From Collinsella aerofaciens (GTDB taxonomy: Bacteria > Actinomycetota > Coriobacteriia > Coriobacteriales > Coriobacteriaceae): 29,711 nucleotides of DNA. The stretch is taken from assembly GCA_030841765.1 (NCBI GenBank), contig JAUUSS010000015.1, positions 1 to 29,711 of the forward strand, read 5' to 3'. This document shows, one piece after another, positions 1-7,348 of this stretch. Every line of letters begins with the position of its first letter. The first letter of the stretch is position 1. The notes under the pieces are model-generated. The model had not been told where the DNA came from, did not search any database, and saw nothing but the letters and a program-made list of their open reading frames with translations. The translations under genes and the position numbers were made by a program.

Positions 1-37
1 CCGCCCTCCCAATCACCCCCCCAAAACCCCCACCACA

Positions 38-88
38 CCCCCCCCCCCCCCCACGGGGGGGGGGGGCCGCTAACCCACCCCCCCCCCC
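38..88. repeat. Homopolymer C and G tracts
   Basis: A run of 15 C (38-52) is followed after two bases by 12 G (55-66), and another 11 C run lies at 78-88. The C15/G12 pair can fold on itself. The flanking bases 1-37 are also almost only C and A. Nothing coding is seen. Such tracts are unlike the rest of the window. They may be a true low-complexity tract, a contig-edge or sequencing artefact, or a slippage-prone site; the sequence alone cannot decide. Confidence 0.8.
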
Positions 89-101
89 GGCCCCGCTCAT
101 G

Positions 102-168
102 AGTTGCGGTGAAATAGTTCTTATTTGAGCTTGTAGGGCTCAAAAACCGGAACTATTCCACCGCAACT
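102..168. repeat. Palindromic interspersed repeat, copy 1
   Basis: A 19-base arm at 102-120 (core AGTTGCGGTGAAATAG) is the reverse complement of 150-168 with one mismatch. An inner 7-bp stem (TTTGAGC/GCTCAAA) sits in the loop. The same arm core recurs at 1238-1308. This copy lies just past the stop codon of the minus-strand zinc-ribbon gene, so it could also help end that transcript, though there is no clear T-run. Confidence 0.8.
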
Positions 169-186
169 TCTTGTTGGTTGGGGAGT

Positions 187-1170
187 TTAGTTCACTTCGA
201 CGGGTTTGGCTCCGGGATAGCGCTCCTCAAAGTCTAGACGGTACTTATTGTCATTGGTGCCCGCCACGTTGTCGCGTGACAGCGGCGTCACGATCTCATT
301 CTTGTGGTCCGCGGGCTTGGCGTATTTCAGGCTGATCTCCCAGGCATCGCAGATCGCGTCGATGCGGTGATCCAAGTCGTCGTACAGGGCGATGATGTCC
401 TTCCAAGAGCTGTAGTTCTTGGAGCTCGCCGGGACGTCCAGGTCCTCGACGATGTCGTAATACTGCTCGATGGTGTCCTCCGTGCGCTCGGCGACGTCGG
501 CGAGATTCTGACGGGTGGTGCGATCTTCTTCCAGATAGCTGCCGTTGAAGTTCTGCGCGCAGCCGCGGACCTGGCTGTCGAGATCTTCGAGCAGATCGTA
601 GTATTCGCTCAGCCGACGGTAGAGGTTCTGCTCGGAGAGCGTCGCCTCGCCGCCATCCTCATCGTCATCGTCATCATCGTCGTACAGGCTGTTCGGATCG
701 CCGAGGGGCTTTAGGTCATCGTCATCGTCATCGTGGTGCAGCTCGGTTACCTCGGCAGTCGTCTGCGTGGAAGCGCTGTCGAACGGTTTGATCACAAAGA
801 AGATGACCAGGGCGATGATAATCGCCACCAGCACAACGATAATGGCGATAAGCGGCCCGGTGCCGCTCTTTTTGGGAGCGGGCGCTTGTGGCTGAGCGGG
901 TGCGTATGCAGGTGCCGGCTGCTGCTGAGGTGAACCGCCCACGACAGGGATGCGCTGCGTGGTCTCGACCGACACAGCACTTGCGGCGGGGTCGGGGCGA
1001 TAGGCGAGAGGGTCGTCCGCCTTGGTTTGAGGCGTATCAAGGGAGCCGGTCTGCTCAAACGCGGGCTGGTCATTGCTCGCGGCCGATTGCTCAACGGGTG
1101 CACCGCACGAGGTGCAGAACTTGGCGTCGTCTGCAAGAAGCTTGCCGCACGAGGCGCAATACCGAGACAT
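187..1170 (-). CDS. Zinc-ribbon, single-pass membrane protein with poly-Asp linker
   Basis: A 327-residue protein of unknown function. Residues 5-22 form a zinc ribbon with two Cys pairs (CASC and CTSC). Residues 30-105 are a low-complexity Pro/Gln/Ala linker, 106-127 a very hydrophobic transmembrane helix, and 147-152 and 164-170 two poly-Asp tracts. From about 177 to the end there is an acidic, Tyr-rich, mostly helical domain that I do not recognise. The ATG at 1170 is chosen because GAAAGGAG (1176-1183 on the complement) lies 5 nt before it; an in-frame GTG at 1188 would put that site inside the gene. The topology suggests a cytoplasmic zinc ribbon and an external C-terminal domain, perhaps cation-binding through the Asp tracts; that role is inference. 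Palindromic repeats lie at both ends of the gene. Confidence 0.85.
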   Translation of the reverse strand: MSRYCASCGKLLADDAKFCTSCGAPVEQSAASNDQPAFEQTGSLDTPQTKADDPLAYRPDPAASAVSVETTQRIPVVGGSPQQQPAPAYAPAQPQAPAPKKSGTGPLIAIIVVLVAIIIALVIFFVIKPFDSASTQTTAEVTELHHDDDDDDLKPLGDPNSLYDDDDDDDEDGGEATLSEQNLYRRLSEYYDLLEDLDSQVRGCAQNFNGSYLEEDRTTRQNLADVAERTEDTIEQYYDIVEDLDVPASSKNYSSWKDIIALYDDLDHRIDAICDAWEISLKYAKPADHKNEIVTPLSRDNVAGTNDNKYRLDFEERYPGAKPVEVN

Positions 1171-1237
1171 TGCCACTCCTTTCGCCACATTTCAATGCAA
1201 TAAGACGATTATACCCAGCGTCCAAAACTCCCCATCA

Positions 1238-1308
1238 TAAGTTGCGGTGAAATAGGGAGTGTTTGGCGGCCTCAGGGCTGTAGACAGTCCCTATTTCACC
1301 GCAACTTA
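1238..1308. repeat. Palindromic interspersed repeat, copy 2
   Basis: A perfect 21-bp inverted repeat: arm 1238-1258 is the exact reverse complement of 1288-1308, with a 29-nt loop. The arm shares AGTTGCGGTGAAATAG with copy 1 at 102-168, while the loops differ. It sits between the divergent zinc-ribbon gene and tmk. A small perfect dyad (TAGTCGC/GCGACTA, 1310-1325) follows directly. Confidence 0.85.
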
Positions 1309-1333
1309 GTAGTCGCAGGCGACTAGGTGGGAT

Positions 1334-1362
1334 TTGGGGTGCGCCGGACGCTGGGGTATCAT
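1334..1362 (+). promoter_or_regulatory. Candidate promoter of the tmk-holB-ricT operon
   Basis: A TTGGGG hexamer (1334-1339) and a TATCAT hexamer (1357-1362) are separated by 17 nt, about 50 nt before the tmk start. The 12-mer GGTATCATGGCT around the -10 recurs before comF at 4961-4972, supporting a real promoter element. It was assigned by pattern only. Confidence 0.5.
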
Positions 1363-1414
1363 GGCTTGGTTGGTATATCTGCATTTACGCGCCTTGTAGG
1401 AAGGGACTGCGCCC

Positions 1415-2098
1415 ATGGCTTTTGAGCCCGCTCAACATAGCTTTATCACGCTCGAGGGCGTCGACGGCGCCGGCAAGTCCACGCAGGCGCGCCTGCTGGC
1501 CCGCGCGCTCGACCTTGCCGGCTACCAAGTCGTAACCCTGCGCGAGCCGGGCGGCACCGCCATCAGCGAAAAGATCCGCGCCCTGCTGCTCGACCCCGCC
1601 AACACGGCGATGGGTGACACCTGCGAGCTGCTGCTCTACGAGGCGGCGCGCGCCCAGCTGATGCACGAGGTCATCGCGCCCGCCCTCGCGGCCGGCAAAG
1701 TGGTCCTGTGCGACCGTTTCTACGACTCCACGACCTGCTATCAGGCGTTTGCCGATGGCCTCGACCGCCAGATGGTACGCGATGCCAACAACCTCGCGGT
1801 TGCAGGCACGCATCCGGCACTCACGCTCGTCTATCACATCACGCCCGAGCAGGCGGCGCTGCGCATGGCCGCCCGCGGCGCGGCAGATCGCATGGAAGCC
1901 AAGGGCATGGCCTTCCAAGAGCGTGTTTACCAGGGATTTTGTGCCATCGCTGCCGAGGAACCGAACCGCGTAAAGCTCATCGACGCCACGGCTTCGGTCG
2001 AGGATGTCTTCGCGCAGACGGTCGAGCAGGTTCGCGCATACGGTCTCGACATCCCGCAGGATGCCGTTGCCGCCGCGCTTGCTCAGGAGGTTGAGTAA
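1415..2098 (+). CDS. tmk: Thymidylate kinase
   Basis: Phosphorylates dTMP to dTDP with ATP in dTTP synthesis, in the cytoplasm. At 227 residues it has the usual length. The P-loop GVDGAGKST is at residues 15-23, the DRF motif (DRFYDST) at 100-106, and an Arg-rich lid segment (RGAADR) at about 154-159. The start ATG follows AGGAAGGG (1398-1405) by 9 nt. It is the first gene of an apparent operon with holB and ricT, an order also known from Bacillus and relatives (tmk ... holB, yaaT). holB follows with one base between the tmk stop and the holB ATG. Nothing unusual is seen. Confidence 0.95.
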   Translation: MAFEPAQHSFITLEGVDGAGKSTQARLLARALDLAGYQVVTLREPGGTAISEKIRALLLDPANTAMGDTCELLLYEAARAQLMHEVIAPALAAGKVVLCDRFYDSTTCYQAFADGLDRQMVRDANNLAVAGTHPALTLVYHITPEQAALRMAARGAADRMEAKGMAFQERVYQGFCAIAAEEPNRVKLIDATASVEDVFAQTVEQVRAYGLDIPQDAVAAALAQEVE

Positions 2099-2099
2099 C

Positions 2100-3227
2100 A
2101 TGGCCCCCACTCAGGCAAGCCTGCTGGCTAAGCTCGATACCCAAGAGCGCGTGCGCGACTTTTTGACCAACGCCGTCGCCAGCGGCCGCGCGTCGCACGC
2201 CTACCTGTTTTTGGGCGCTCCCGGTGCCGGCAAACTCGACGCCGCGTGGGCACTCGCCCAGGCATTCCTGTGCGAGCAGGACGGCTGCGGATCGTGCGAC
2301 AGCTGTGTGCGTGTCGCCCGCCATACGCACCCCGACGTGCACTACTACACGCCCGAAAGCGCTACGGGCTACCTCATCGCCCAGACCCGCGAGCTGCTCG
2401 ACGACGTGCCCCTCGCGCCCATCCGCGCCAAGGCCAAGGTCTACATCATCGATCGCGCCGAGCAACTGCGCGCCAACACCGCCAATGCGCTGCTCAAAAC
2501 GCTCGAGGAACCGCCCGAGGGCGTTATGTTCATCCTGTTGGGTGCCTCGGCCGACGTGATGCTGCCCGCTATCGTGAGTCGTTGCCAGTGCGTGCCGTTT
2601 CGGCTGGTATCGCCCGCCGTCGCCGCGCAGGCCGTGAGCCGCGCCACCGGTCAGGACCCTGCGCGTTGCCGCATGGCGGTCGCCGTGGCGGGAAGCCCCA
2701 CACGCGGCATCGAGTTTCTTAAGAGCGCCGAGCGCCAGGACGCCCGCCGCCAGATGGTCCGTGCCATCGAGTCGCTTATCGTCGCCGACGAGGCCGACGT
2801 GCTCAGCCGCGCCAAGTCACTCATCGTCGCCGTTAAGGCGCCGCTCGCCGAGGTCAAGTCCACGCAGGAAAAGGTGCTCGAGCAAAACGCCGATTACCTG
2901 TCGCGTGGAGCATTGAAGCAGCTTGAGGACCGCAACAAGCGCGAACTCAACGCGCGCGAGCGTTCGGGTATCATGGAAGCGCTGGCGAGCGCGCGGACGC
3001 TCATGCGCGACGTGCTGCTGACGCTTCAGGACGAGGCAGCCGACGTGGTGAACGAAGACGTGCGCGACACGATCGGTCGGCTTGCCGCCGCGACCAATGT
3101 TGCGGGTGCCACCCGGGCGCTCGAGGCAGTCGCGACCGCCGAGCGCAACATCGCCAGAAACGTTACTCCCCAGCTGGCCATCGAGGTCATGCTGTTCGAT
3201 ATCAGGAAGGCACTGAAATGCCGTTAG
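2100..3227 (+). CDS. holB: DNA polymerase III delta' subunit
   Basis: Clamp-loader subunit of the replicative polymerase; it helps load the beta sliding clamp. It has 375 residues from the ATG at 2100. The frame stays open further upstream, but the ATG with CAGGAGG (2084-2090) in the end of tmk fits best. A P-loop-like GAPGAGK (39-45) is followed by Leu-Asp rather than Ser/Thr, consistent with the non-hydrolysing role of delta'. A zinc module uses Cys58, 63, 66 and 69. An SRC sensor-like motif follows near residue 160, and a helical C-terminal domain ends the protein. The gene overlaps ricT by 10 nt, so the two are probably translationally coupled. Confidence 0.93.
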   Translation: MAPTQASLLAKLDTQERVRDFLTNAVASGRASHAYLFLGAPGAGKLDAAWALAQAFLCEQDGCGSCDSCVRVARHTHPDVHYYTPESATGYLIAQTRELLDDVPLAPIRAKAKVYIIDRAEQLRANTANALLKTLEEPPEGVMFILLGASADVMLPAIVSRCQCVPFRLVSPAVAAQAVSRATGQDPARCRMAVAVAGSPTRGIEFLKSAERQDARRQMVRAIESLIVADEADVLSRAKSLIVAVKAPLAEVKSTQEKVLEQNADYLSRGALKQLEDRNKRELNARERSGIMEALASARTLMRDVLLTLQDEAADVVNEDVRDTIGRLAAATNVAGATRALEAVATAERNIARNVTPQLAIEVMLFDIRKALKCR

Positions 3228-4918
3228 TCGTACCCGTTAAGTTTACCTACGCCTCGCGCGACCTGTGGTTCGATCCGCAGGATCTGGATATCCTCGAGGC
3301 CGATTATGCCATTTGCTCCACCGAGCGCGGAACCGAGATCGGCCTGGTCACGGCCGATCCCTTCGAGGTGCCGCAAGATGAGATCGGTCAGCCGCTCAAG
3401 CCCGTGCTGCGCGTGGCGAGCGACATCGACCTGCAGCTTGCCGACGACTTGGCCATCCAAGGCGACGAGGCGATGGTCGATTTTCGCCGTCTGGTCAAAG
3501 AGCTCGACCTCGAGATGAAGCCGGTGGGCGTCGAGTACCTGTTTGGCGGCGAGAAGGCCGTGTTCTACTTTGCGGCAGAGGAGCGCGTCGATTTTCGCCA
3601 GCTCGTCAAGGATCTGTCCTCGACGCTGCACATTCGCGTCGACATGCGCCAGATCGGCGTGCGCGACGAGACCCGCCTGGTGGGCGGCTATGCCCAGTGC
3701 GGACAGGAACTCTGCTGTACGCGCTTTGGCGGACAGTTTGAGCCCGTCTCGATTCGCATGGCAAAAGAGCAGGACCTGCCGCTCAACTCGTCCAAGATCA
3801 GCGGCGTTTGCGGCCGCCTGATGTGCTGCCTGCGTTATGAGTTCGAGGCGTACAAGGACTTTAAGAGCCGTGCGCCCAAAAAGAAGACGCTCATCGATAC
3901 GCCGCTTGGCAAGGCGCGTATTCAGGAATATGACACGCCGCGTGAGCAGCTGGTGCTGCGCCTGGAGAACGGCAAGGTTTTTAAGGTCAACCTAGCCGAT
4001 ATGACGTGCTCGGAGGGCTGCAAAAAGAAGGCTGCCGAGCAGGGCTGCAATTGCCGCCCCGACTGCGTGACGCGTGACGTGCTCGAGCGCATCGAGTCGC
4101 CCGAGATGCGCCTGGCGCTCATGGAGCTCGACCGCGAGAACGGCGTCGACGTGGGCGATGGCCTGTCGAGCGCCGACCGTCTTGCCGGCACGTCGATGCC
4201 CAAGCGCCGTCGTCGCGATGCCGAATCCGATGCTCGCGCTGCTCAGAGCCAGGGCGAGGGCCGTGGCCGCGGAAAGGGCCGTGGTAAGGCCGAGACACCC
4301 GAGGCCGAGGAGGCCGCCGGTAGCCGTCGTCGTCGCAAGCGCGCGGGCTCGGGCGATGCTACCGAGGCTGCAGCCGCGGGCAAGAACGCCTCTCGCGAGC
4401 GCGAGGTTCAGCAACCCCAGCAGCAGAATCGCGGCGGTGGCATGAACCCCACACGTCGCCGCCGCCGTCATCTGTCGAGCGAGGAGCGCGAGGACGCCTT
4501 CCGCGCCGCAGCCGCTCGCGAGGCTGGTACCGCCCCCAAGGGTGGTTCGGGTTCCGATGCGCCTGCCGACAAGGGTGGCAAGTCACGTGGCGAGGAGGAG
4601 CGCGCGCCGCGTCCGCGCCGTCGCCATTCCTCGGGCGCGCAACAGAAGCCCTCAGTGCCCTCCGTGGCCGATCAGGTCTCGGATGGCGAGGTCAAGGTCA
4701 CGCGCCGTCGTCCCGGGGATGGCGGGGGAGCGGCTGCCAAGGCTTCGCGTGGCGCCGCTCGCGACGAGCGCGAGCCGCGCGAGGATCGCGGTGGCGAGGG
4801 CTCGGCCGACCAGGGTCAAAAGCGCCGTCGCCGTCGTCGTTCCCGCAAGCCGCGCCAGGATGGTGGCGAGGGCTCGACCCCGTCTTCGTCCGCACCACAA
4901 CCGCCCGCCGGCGAATAA
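3218..4918 (+). CDS. ricT: PSP1/RicT-family protein with long basic disordered tail
   Basis: A 566-residue protein. The first ~300 residues are a PSP1 (YaaT/RicT) domain with the typical Cys clusters (CGQELCC and CGRLMCC around residues 160-205, plus further Cys pairs near 265-290). In Bacillus the family partners RicA and RicF, binds Fe-S clusters and influences RNase Y-dependent mRNA maturation; that is family knowledge, not shown here. From about 325 onward the protein is low complexity, rich in Arg, Gly, Ser, Glu and repeated Arg/Lys clusters, resembling disordered RNA-binding tails. Typical RicT proteins end near 275-300 residues, so the tail is a large addition. The ATG at 3218 lies inside the end of holB. 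No strong terminator follows. Confidence 0.88.
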   Translation: MPLVVPVKFTYASRDLWFDPQDLDILEADYAICSTERGTEIGLVTADPFEVPQDEIGQPLKPVLRVASDIDLQLADDLAIQGDEAMVDFRRLVKELDLEMKPVGVEYLFGGEKAVFYFAAEERVDFRQLVKDLSSTLHIRVDMRQIGVRDETRLVGGYAQCGQELCCTRFGGQFEPVSIRMAKEQDLPLNSSKISGVCGRLMCCLRYEFEAYKDFKSRAPKKKTLIDTPLGKARIQEYDTPREQLVLRLENGKVFKVNLADMTCSEGCKKKAAEQGCNCRPDCVTRDVLERIESPEMRLALMELDRENGVDVGDGLSSADRLAGTSMPKRRRRDAESDARAAQSQGEGRGRGKGRGKAETPEAEEAAGSRRRRKRAGSGDATEAAAAGKNASREREVQQPQQQNRGGGMNPTRRRRRHLSSEEREDAFRAAAAREAGTAPKGGSGSDAPADKGGKSRGEEERAPRPRRRHSSGAQQKPSVPSVADQVSDGEVKVTRRRPGDGGGAAAKASRGAARDEREPREDRGGEGSADQGQKRRRRRRSRKPRQDGGEGSTPSSSAPQPPAGE

Positions 4919-4980
4919 CGCCCGCGAGCGGATTTAACCCGCCTGACCCCAGCACCTTTGGGTATCATGGCTCTACACCG

Positions 4981-5016
4981 ACAACCCTCCCTTCGCCTTC
5001 GCGTAGGGAGGGTTGT
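4981..5016 (+). promoter_or_regulatory. Perfect hairpin enclosing the comF Shine-Dalgarno
   Basis: Arms 4981-4992 and 5005-5016 are perfect 12-base reverse complements with a 12-nt loop. The right arm contains AGGGAGG, the only plausible ribosome site for the comF ATG at 5020, so the folded RNA would hide it. A TATCAT hexamer (4963-4968) sits about 13 nt upstream, so the hairpin may start near the 5' end of the transcript. The stem has no T-run, making a plain terminator less likely, although the end of ricT is near. Confidence 0.6.
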
Positions 5017-5019
5017 GTC

Positions 5020-5826
5020 ATGAAGAGACATCTGAACGTATTGACTCGCTTGCAGGGGGCAGGCGTCCTACCGTTTGCGGACGAATTGCTACCGTTTGCC
5101 GAGCGCGCGACGTACGAGGCGCTCGAGGCGTTGTCGCCCACGCGATGCGCTGGCTGCGAGCGTTCCGGTGCGTTGATCTGCCAGGATTGTCTGGCATCGC
5201 TCGCGCTCATCGATCCGTGCCATAGCTGCATCCGATGTGGCGCCCCGTTTGGGGATTTGCTGTGCACCGAGTGTTCGGTCGAGGGCACGTCTTCGGCAAT
5301 GGCCGAGGCGCTCGATCGCTGCCTGGCGTGTGCCGTCTACGCACATCCGCTGCCGCGCATCATCAGGGCGTACAAGGATGCGGGCGAGCGCCGCCTGGCA
5401 CCGTATCTGGCGGAGCTACTCTACGACACTGCCTTGCATGCCCAGGCGGCAGCCCCCGATCGCTTAGGCGGTGTGCTGTCCGGCGCCGACGCGGTGGTAT
5501 TTGTGCCCGCGACTGCGGCGGCGTTTCGGCGGCGTGGGTTCGACCATATGGAAGCAATCGCGCGTTCGTTTTGCGATCTTTCGGGCGTGCCGCTGCTCGA
5601 CGCCCTCGTTAAGTACGGCCATGGCGACCAGCGCGAACTCGGTCGTGAGGAGCGCCGCGAGCGTGCCCAAGGCATGTACGAGACGGTTGAGGACGTGCAC
5701 GGCCGCCGCTTGCTGCTTATCGACGACGTTATCACCACGGGTGCGACGATGGCAGCGGCTTCGGCGGAACTCAAGCGCGCCGGTGCCGTGGCCGTTGATG
5801 GCCTCGCTATCGCACGCGTTTGGTAG
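5020..5826 (+). CDS. comF: ComF-family phosphoribosyltransferase-like protein
   Basis: A 268-residue protein of the ComF/GntX type: an N-terminal zinc finger with many Cys (43, 46, 54, 57, 67, 70, 73, 82, 85) and a C-terminal type I phosphoribosyltransferase fold with the PRPP loop LIDDVITTGAT at 233-243. In competent bacteria the family supports DNA uptake, but many members occur in species without known competence, so the role here is open. The start ATG at 5020 depends on AGGGAGG inside the upstream hairpin. The next gene starts 10 nt after its stop and is probably cotranscribed. Confidence 0.88.
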   Translation: MKRHLNVLTRLQGAGVLPFADELLPFAERATYEALEALSPTRCAGCERSGALICQDCLASLALIDPCHSCIRCGAPFGDLLCTECSVEGTSSAMAEALDRCLACAVYAHPLPRIIRAYKDAGERRLAPYLAELLYDTALHAQAAAPDRLGGVLSGADAVVFVPATAAAFRRRGFDHMEAIARSFCDLSGVPLLDALVKYGHGDQRELGREERRERAQGMYETVEDVHGRRLLLIDDVITTGATMAAASAELKRAGAVAVDGLAIARVW

Positions 5827-5836
5827 GGGTGGTTTT

Positions 5837-6946
5837 GTGGCAGTGAAGATTGAGCGGCGCAACGAGCCGACAGACGAACAGCTGGCGGCTTCCGTAATCC
5901 TAACAGGCGCCTCGGCGCTACGCATGATGCGCGCCGAGCGCCGAAAAATGGGTTACATCAGCTGGAGGGACCTCAATCCCGATGAAGAGCGCCGTGTGCT
6001 GCGCACGTCGTCGCCCTCGACCGAGGACATCTATCTTTCCGACTTGGTGCGGATTGGGGCCGCAAGCGGCGAGGTGCAAGAAGATCTTTGCTTGCTGGTG
6101 GGATCTGCGGCGCAGCGCCGCCGCATGCCTGGCGTGGGCTGGTCCGTATGCTCCGGGTTGCCCGCCGGCTCGATTCTAGAGGTGGAACCGGGGGTGTACA
6201 GTCTATCTCCCGAGGCCCTTTGTGTTGTCGTCGCCCGCGAGGTCGGCTGTATCCAGGCATTTGCCCTGGCCCAGGAGCTGTGCTCTAAGATTTCACTGAG
6301 TGACCGCGGGAAGTATCTGCCTCCCTACACCTCGCCCGTTACGAATAAACTTGCAAAGGATAAGGACCAGCCAGCAGACGTGGGCTACTTTGAGGTTGAG
6401 CCGGTGCTGACGCCCGATCGTCTGGCAGATTACCTCGCGGTATGCAAGGGGAATGCGGCCAAACAACTGCAGCGTCTGTGTCCCTACTTGTCAGAAAACC
6501 TGCGCTCGCCCATGGAGTGCATCATGCTCGCTCTGTTTTCGCTTCCGTTTTCCTATGGCGGATTTGCCTGCGGTCCCTTTAAGACCGACTACAAGATTGA
6601 GTTCGATGACCGCGCGCAGGCAATCTCGGGGATGCCGCATGCAGTTTGCGATGCGTATCAGGAGGCAGCCCGGTTTGACCTGGAATACAACGGTGAGCTG
6701 GGTCATTCCTCCCGGAGGGGACGTATCCATGATGAAAAACGCAACACGGGCTTGATTACTATGGGAATCGAGGTCGCGACGGTCAACAACGAAATGCTCC
6801 GCGACATGGAAGCGATGGAAGCGCTCGCATGGCGCATCCACCAGCGTATGGGTAAGCGATATCAGAATCGCGTAGAGGCTCGTCGAAAGAGGCAAGATGC
6901 TCTGCTGAATACGCTCCGAGCGTGCTTTGGGCTCAAGCCAGCGTAA
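5837..6946 (+). CDS. Hypothetical protein with Vsr/DUF559-like nuclease core
   Basis: A 369-residue protein with no confident family. The GTG at 5837 is chosen because the frame upstream merely shadows comF and TAGGGGTGG (5824-5832) precedes it. The C-terminal third (about 265-320) follows the layout of Vsr/DUF559-type endonuclease folds: an acidic residue, then FDLEYNGE (Glu283), His290, D-x-x-R (Asp299, Arg302), then a Gly and the strand IEVATV. Before it, SPMECIMLALFSLPFSYGGF resembles the linker seen in similar actinobacterial proteins whose N-terminal part is AbiEi-like. Nuclease activity is inference from motif spacing; one acidic position is weakly placed, so the site may be inactive. 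Its link with comF suggests a DNA-related task. Confidence 0.55.
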   Translation: MAVKIERRNEPTDEQLAASVILTGASALRMMRAERRKMGYISWRDLNPDEERRVLRTSSPSTEDIYLSDLVRIGAASGEVQEDLCLLVGSAAQRRRMPGVGWSVCSGLPAGSILEVEPGVYSLSPEALCVVVAREVGCIQAFALAQELCSKISLSDRGKYLPPYTSPVTNKLAKDKDQPADVGYFEVEPVLTPDRLADYLAVCKGNAAKQLQRLCPYLSENLRSPMECIMLALFSLPFSYGGFACGPFKTDYKIEFDDRAQAISGMPHAVCDAYQEAARFDLEYNGELGHSSRRGRIHDEKRNTGLITMGIEVATVNNEMLRDMEAMEALAWRIHQRMGKRYQNRVEARRKRQDALLNTLRACFGLKPA

Positions 6947-6958
6947 AACTATGGCTTT

Positions 6959-7199
6959 ATAGGGGGTCTGTTTATATGCTCTGTGCAAAAAACGGCAAAT
7001 ATGAGTACTGTTACTAGATTAGTGACAGCAAAAACAAAGAAACTTGGGCCGAAAATCTGGATTCAGCGAAGAGATAGTAAACGAATGTGGAATATCTTGG
7101 CGCCAAGCAGGCTGTGCGGAACTCAAAAAGGGCTCGTGAGGCGGTAATACGCTGCTACTAAATTGGTGACAGTACTCATATTTGCCGTTTTTTGCACAG
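6959..7199. repeat. Inverted-repeat (MITE-like) element, copy 1
   Basis: A 49-base arm at 6981-7029 pairs with 7151-7199; the outer 31 bases are perfect, the inner part imperfect. The element opens with AGGGGGTCTGT (6961-6971), which also opens the second inverted-repeat element near 27638. The inner part carries a 48-codon open frame beginning at the ATG at 7001 with no ribosome site. No transposase is encoded. It is probably a non-autonomous insertion or an RNA-level hairpin family; no target-site duplication was identified. Confidence 0.6.
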
Positions 7200-7218
7200 G
7201 GCGCCCTGAGACGGGTGC

Positions 7219-7247
7219 CCCGGAGCTCCCCGTGGGGGAGCTCCGGG
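7219..7247. other. Strong GC hairpin, possible degenerate terminator
   Basis: Arms 7219-7231 and 7235-7247 form a perfect 13-bp stem with a 3-nt loop. No T-run follows. The layout resembles the real terminator at 8772-8805 (similar stem and 3-nt loop), so it may be a worn terminator. An upstream stem (7199-7206 with 7213-7220) overlaps and would compete with it. Confidence 0.55.
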
Positions 7248-7319
7248 CTTCATGGGGGCACGAATAGCCCACTCCGACCTGCGAAATCTGTGCTCACGGT
7301 GCGAATGACGCCCCTAACC

Positions 7320-7348
7320 TTAAACTTTAGCTTGAACTTAGCTATAAT
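7320..7348 (+). promoter_or_regulatory. Strong sigma70-type promoter
   Basis: TTAAAC (7320-7325), 17 nt, then a consensus TATAAT (7343-7348). It is the best -10 match in the window outside the amino-sugar locus. The nearest sensible start codon is at 7680, so the transcript has a leader of about 325 nt or encodes a separate RNA. Confidence 0.7.

Noticed and set aside
102..1308. CRISPR-like array
   Set aside because: Only two palindromic units 1.1 kb apart with a gene between them; no regular spacers and no cas genes.
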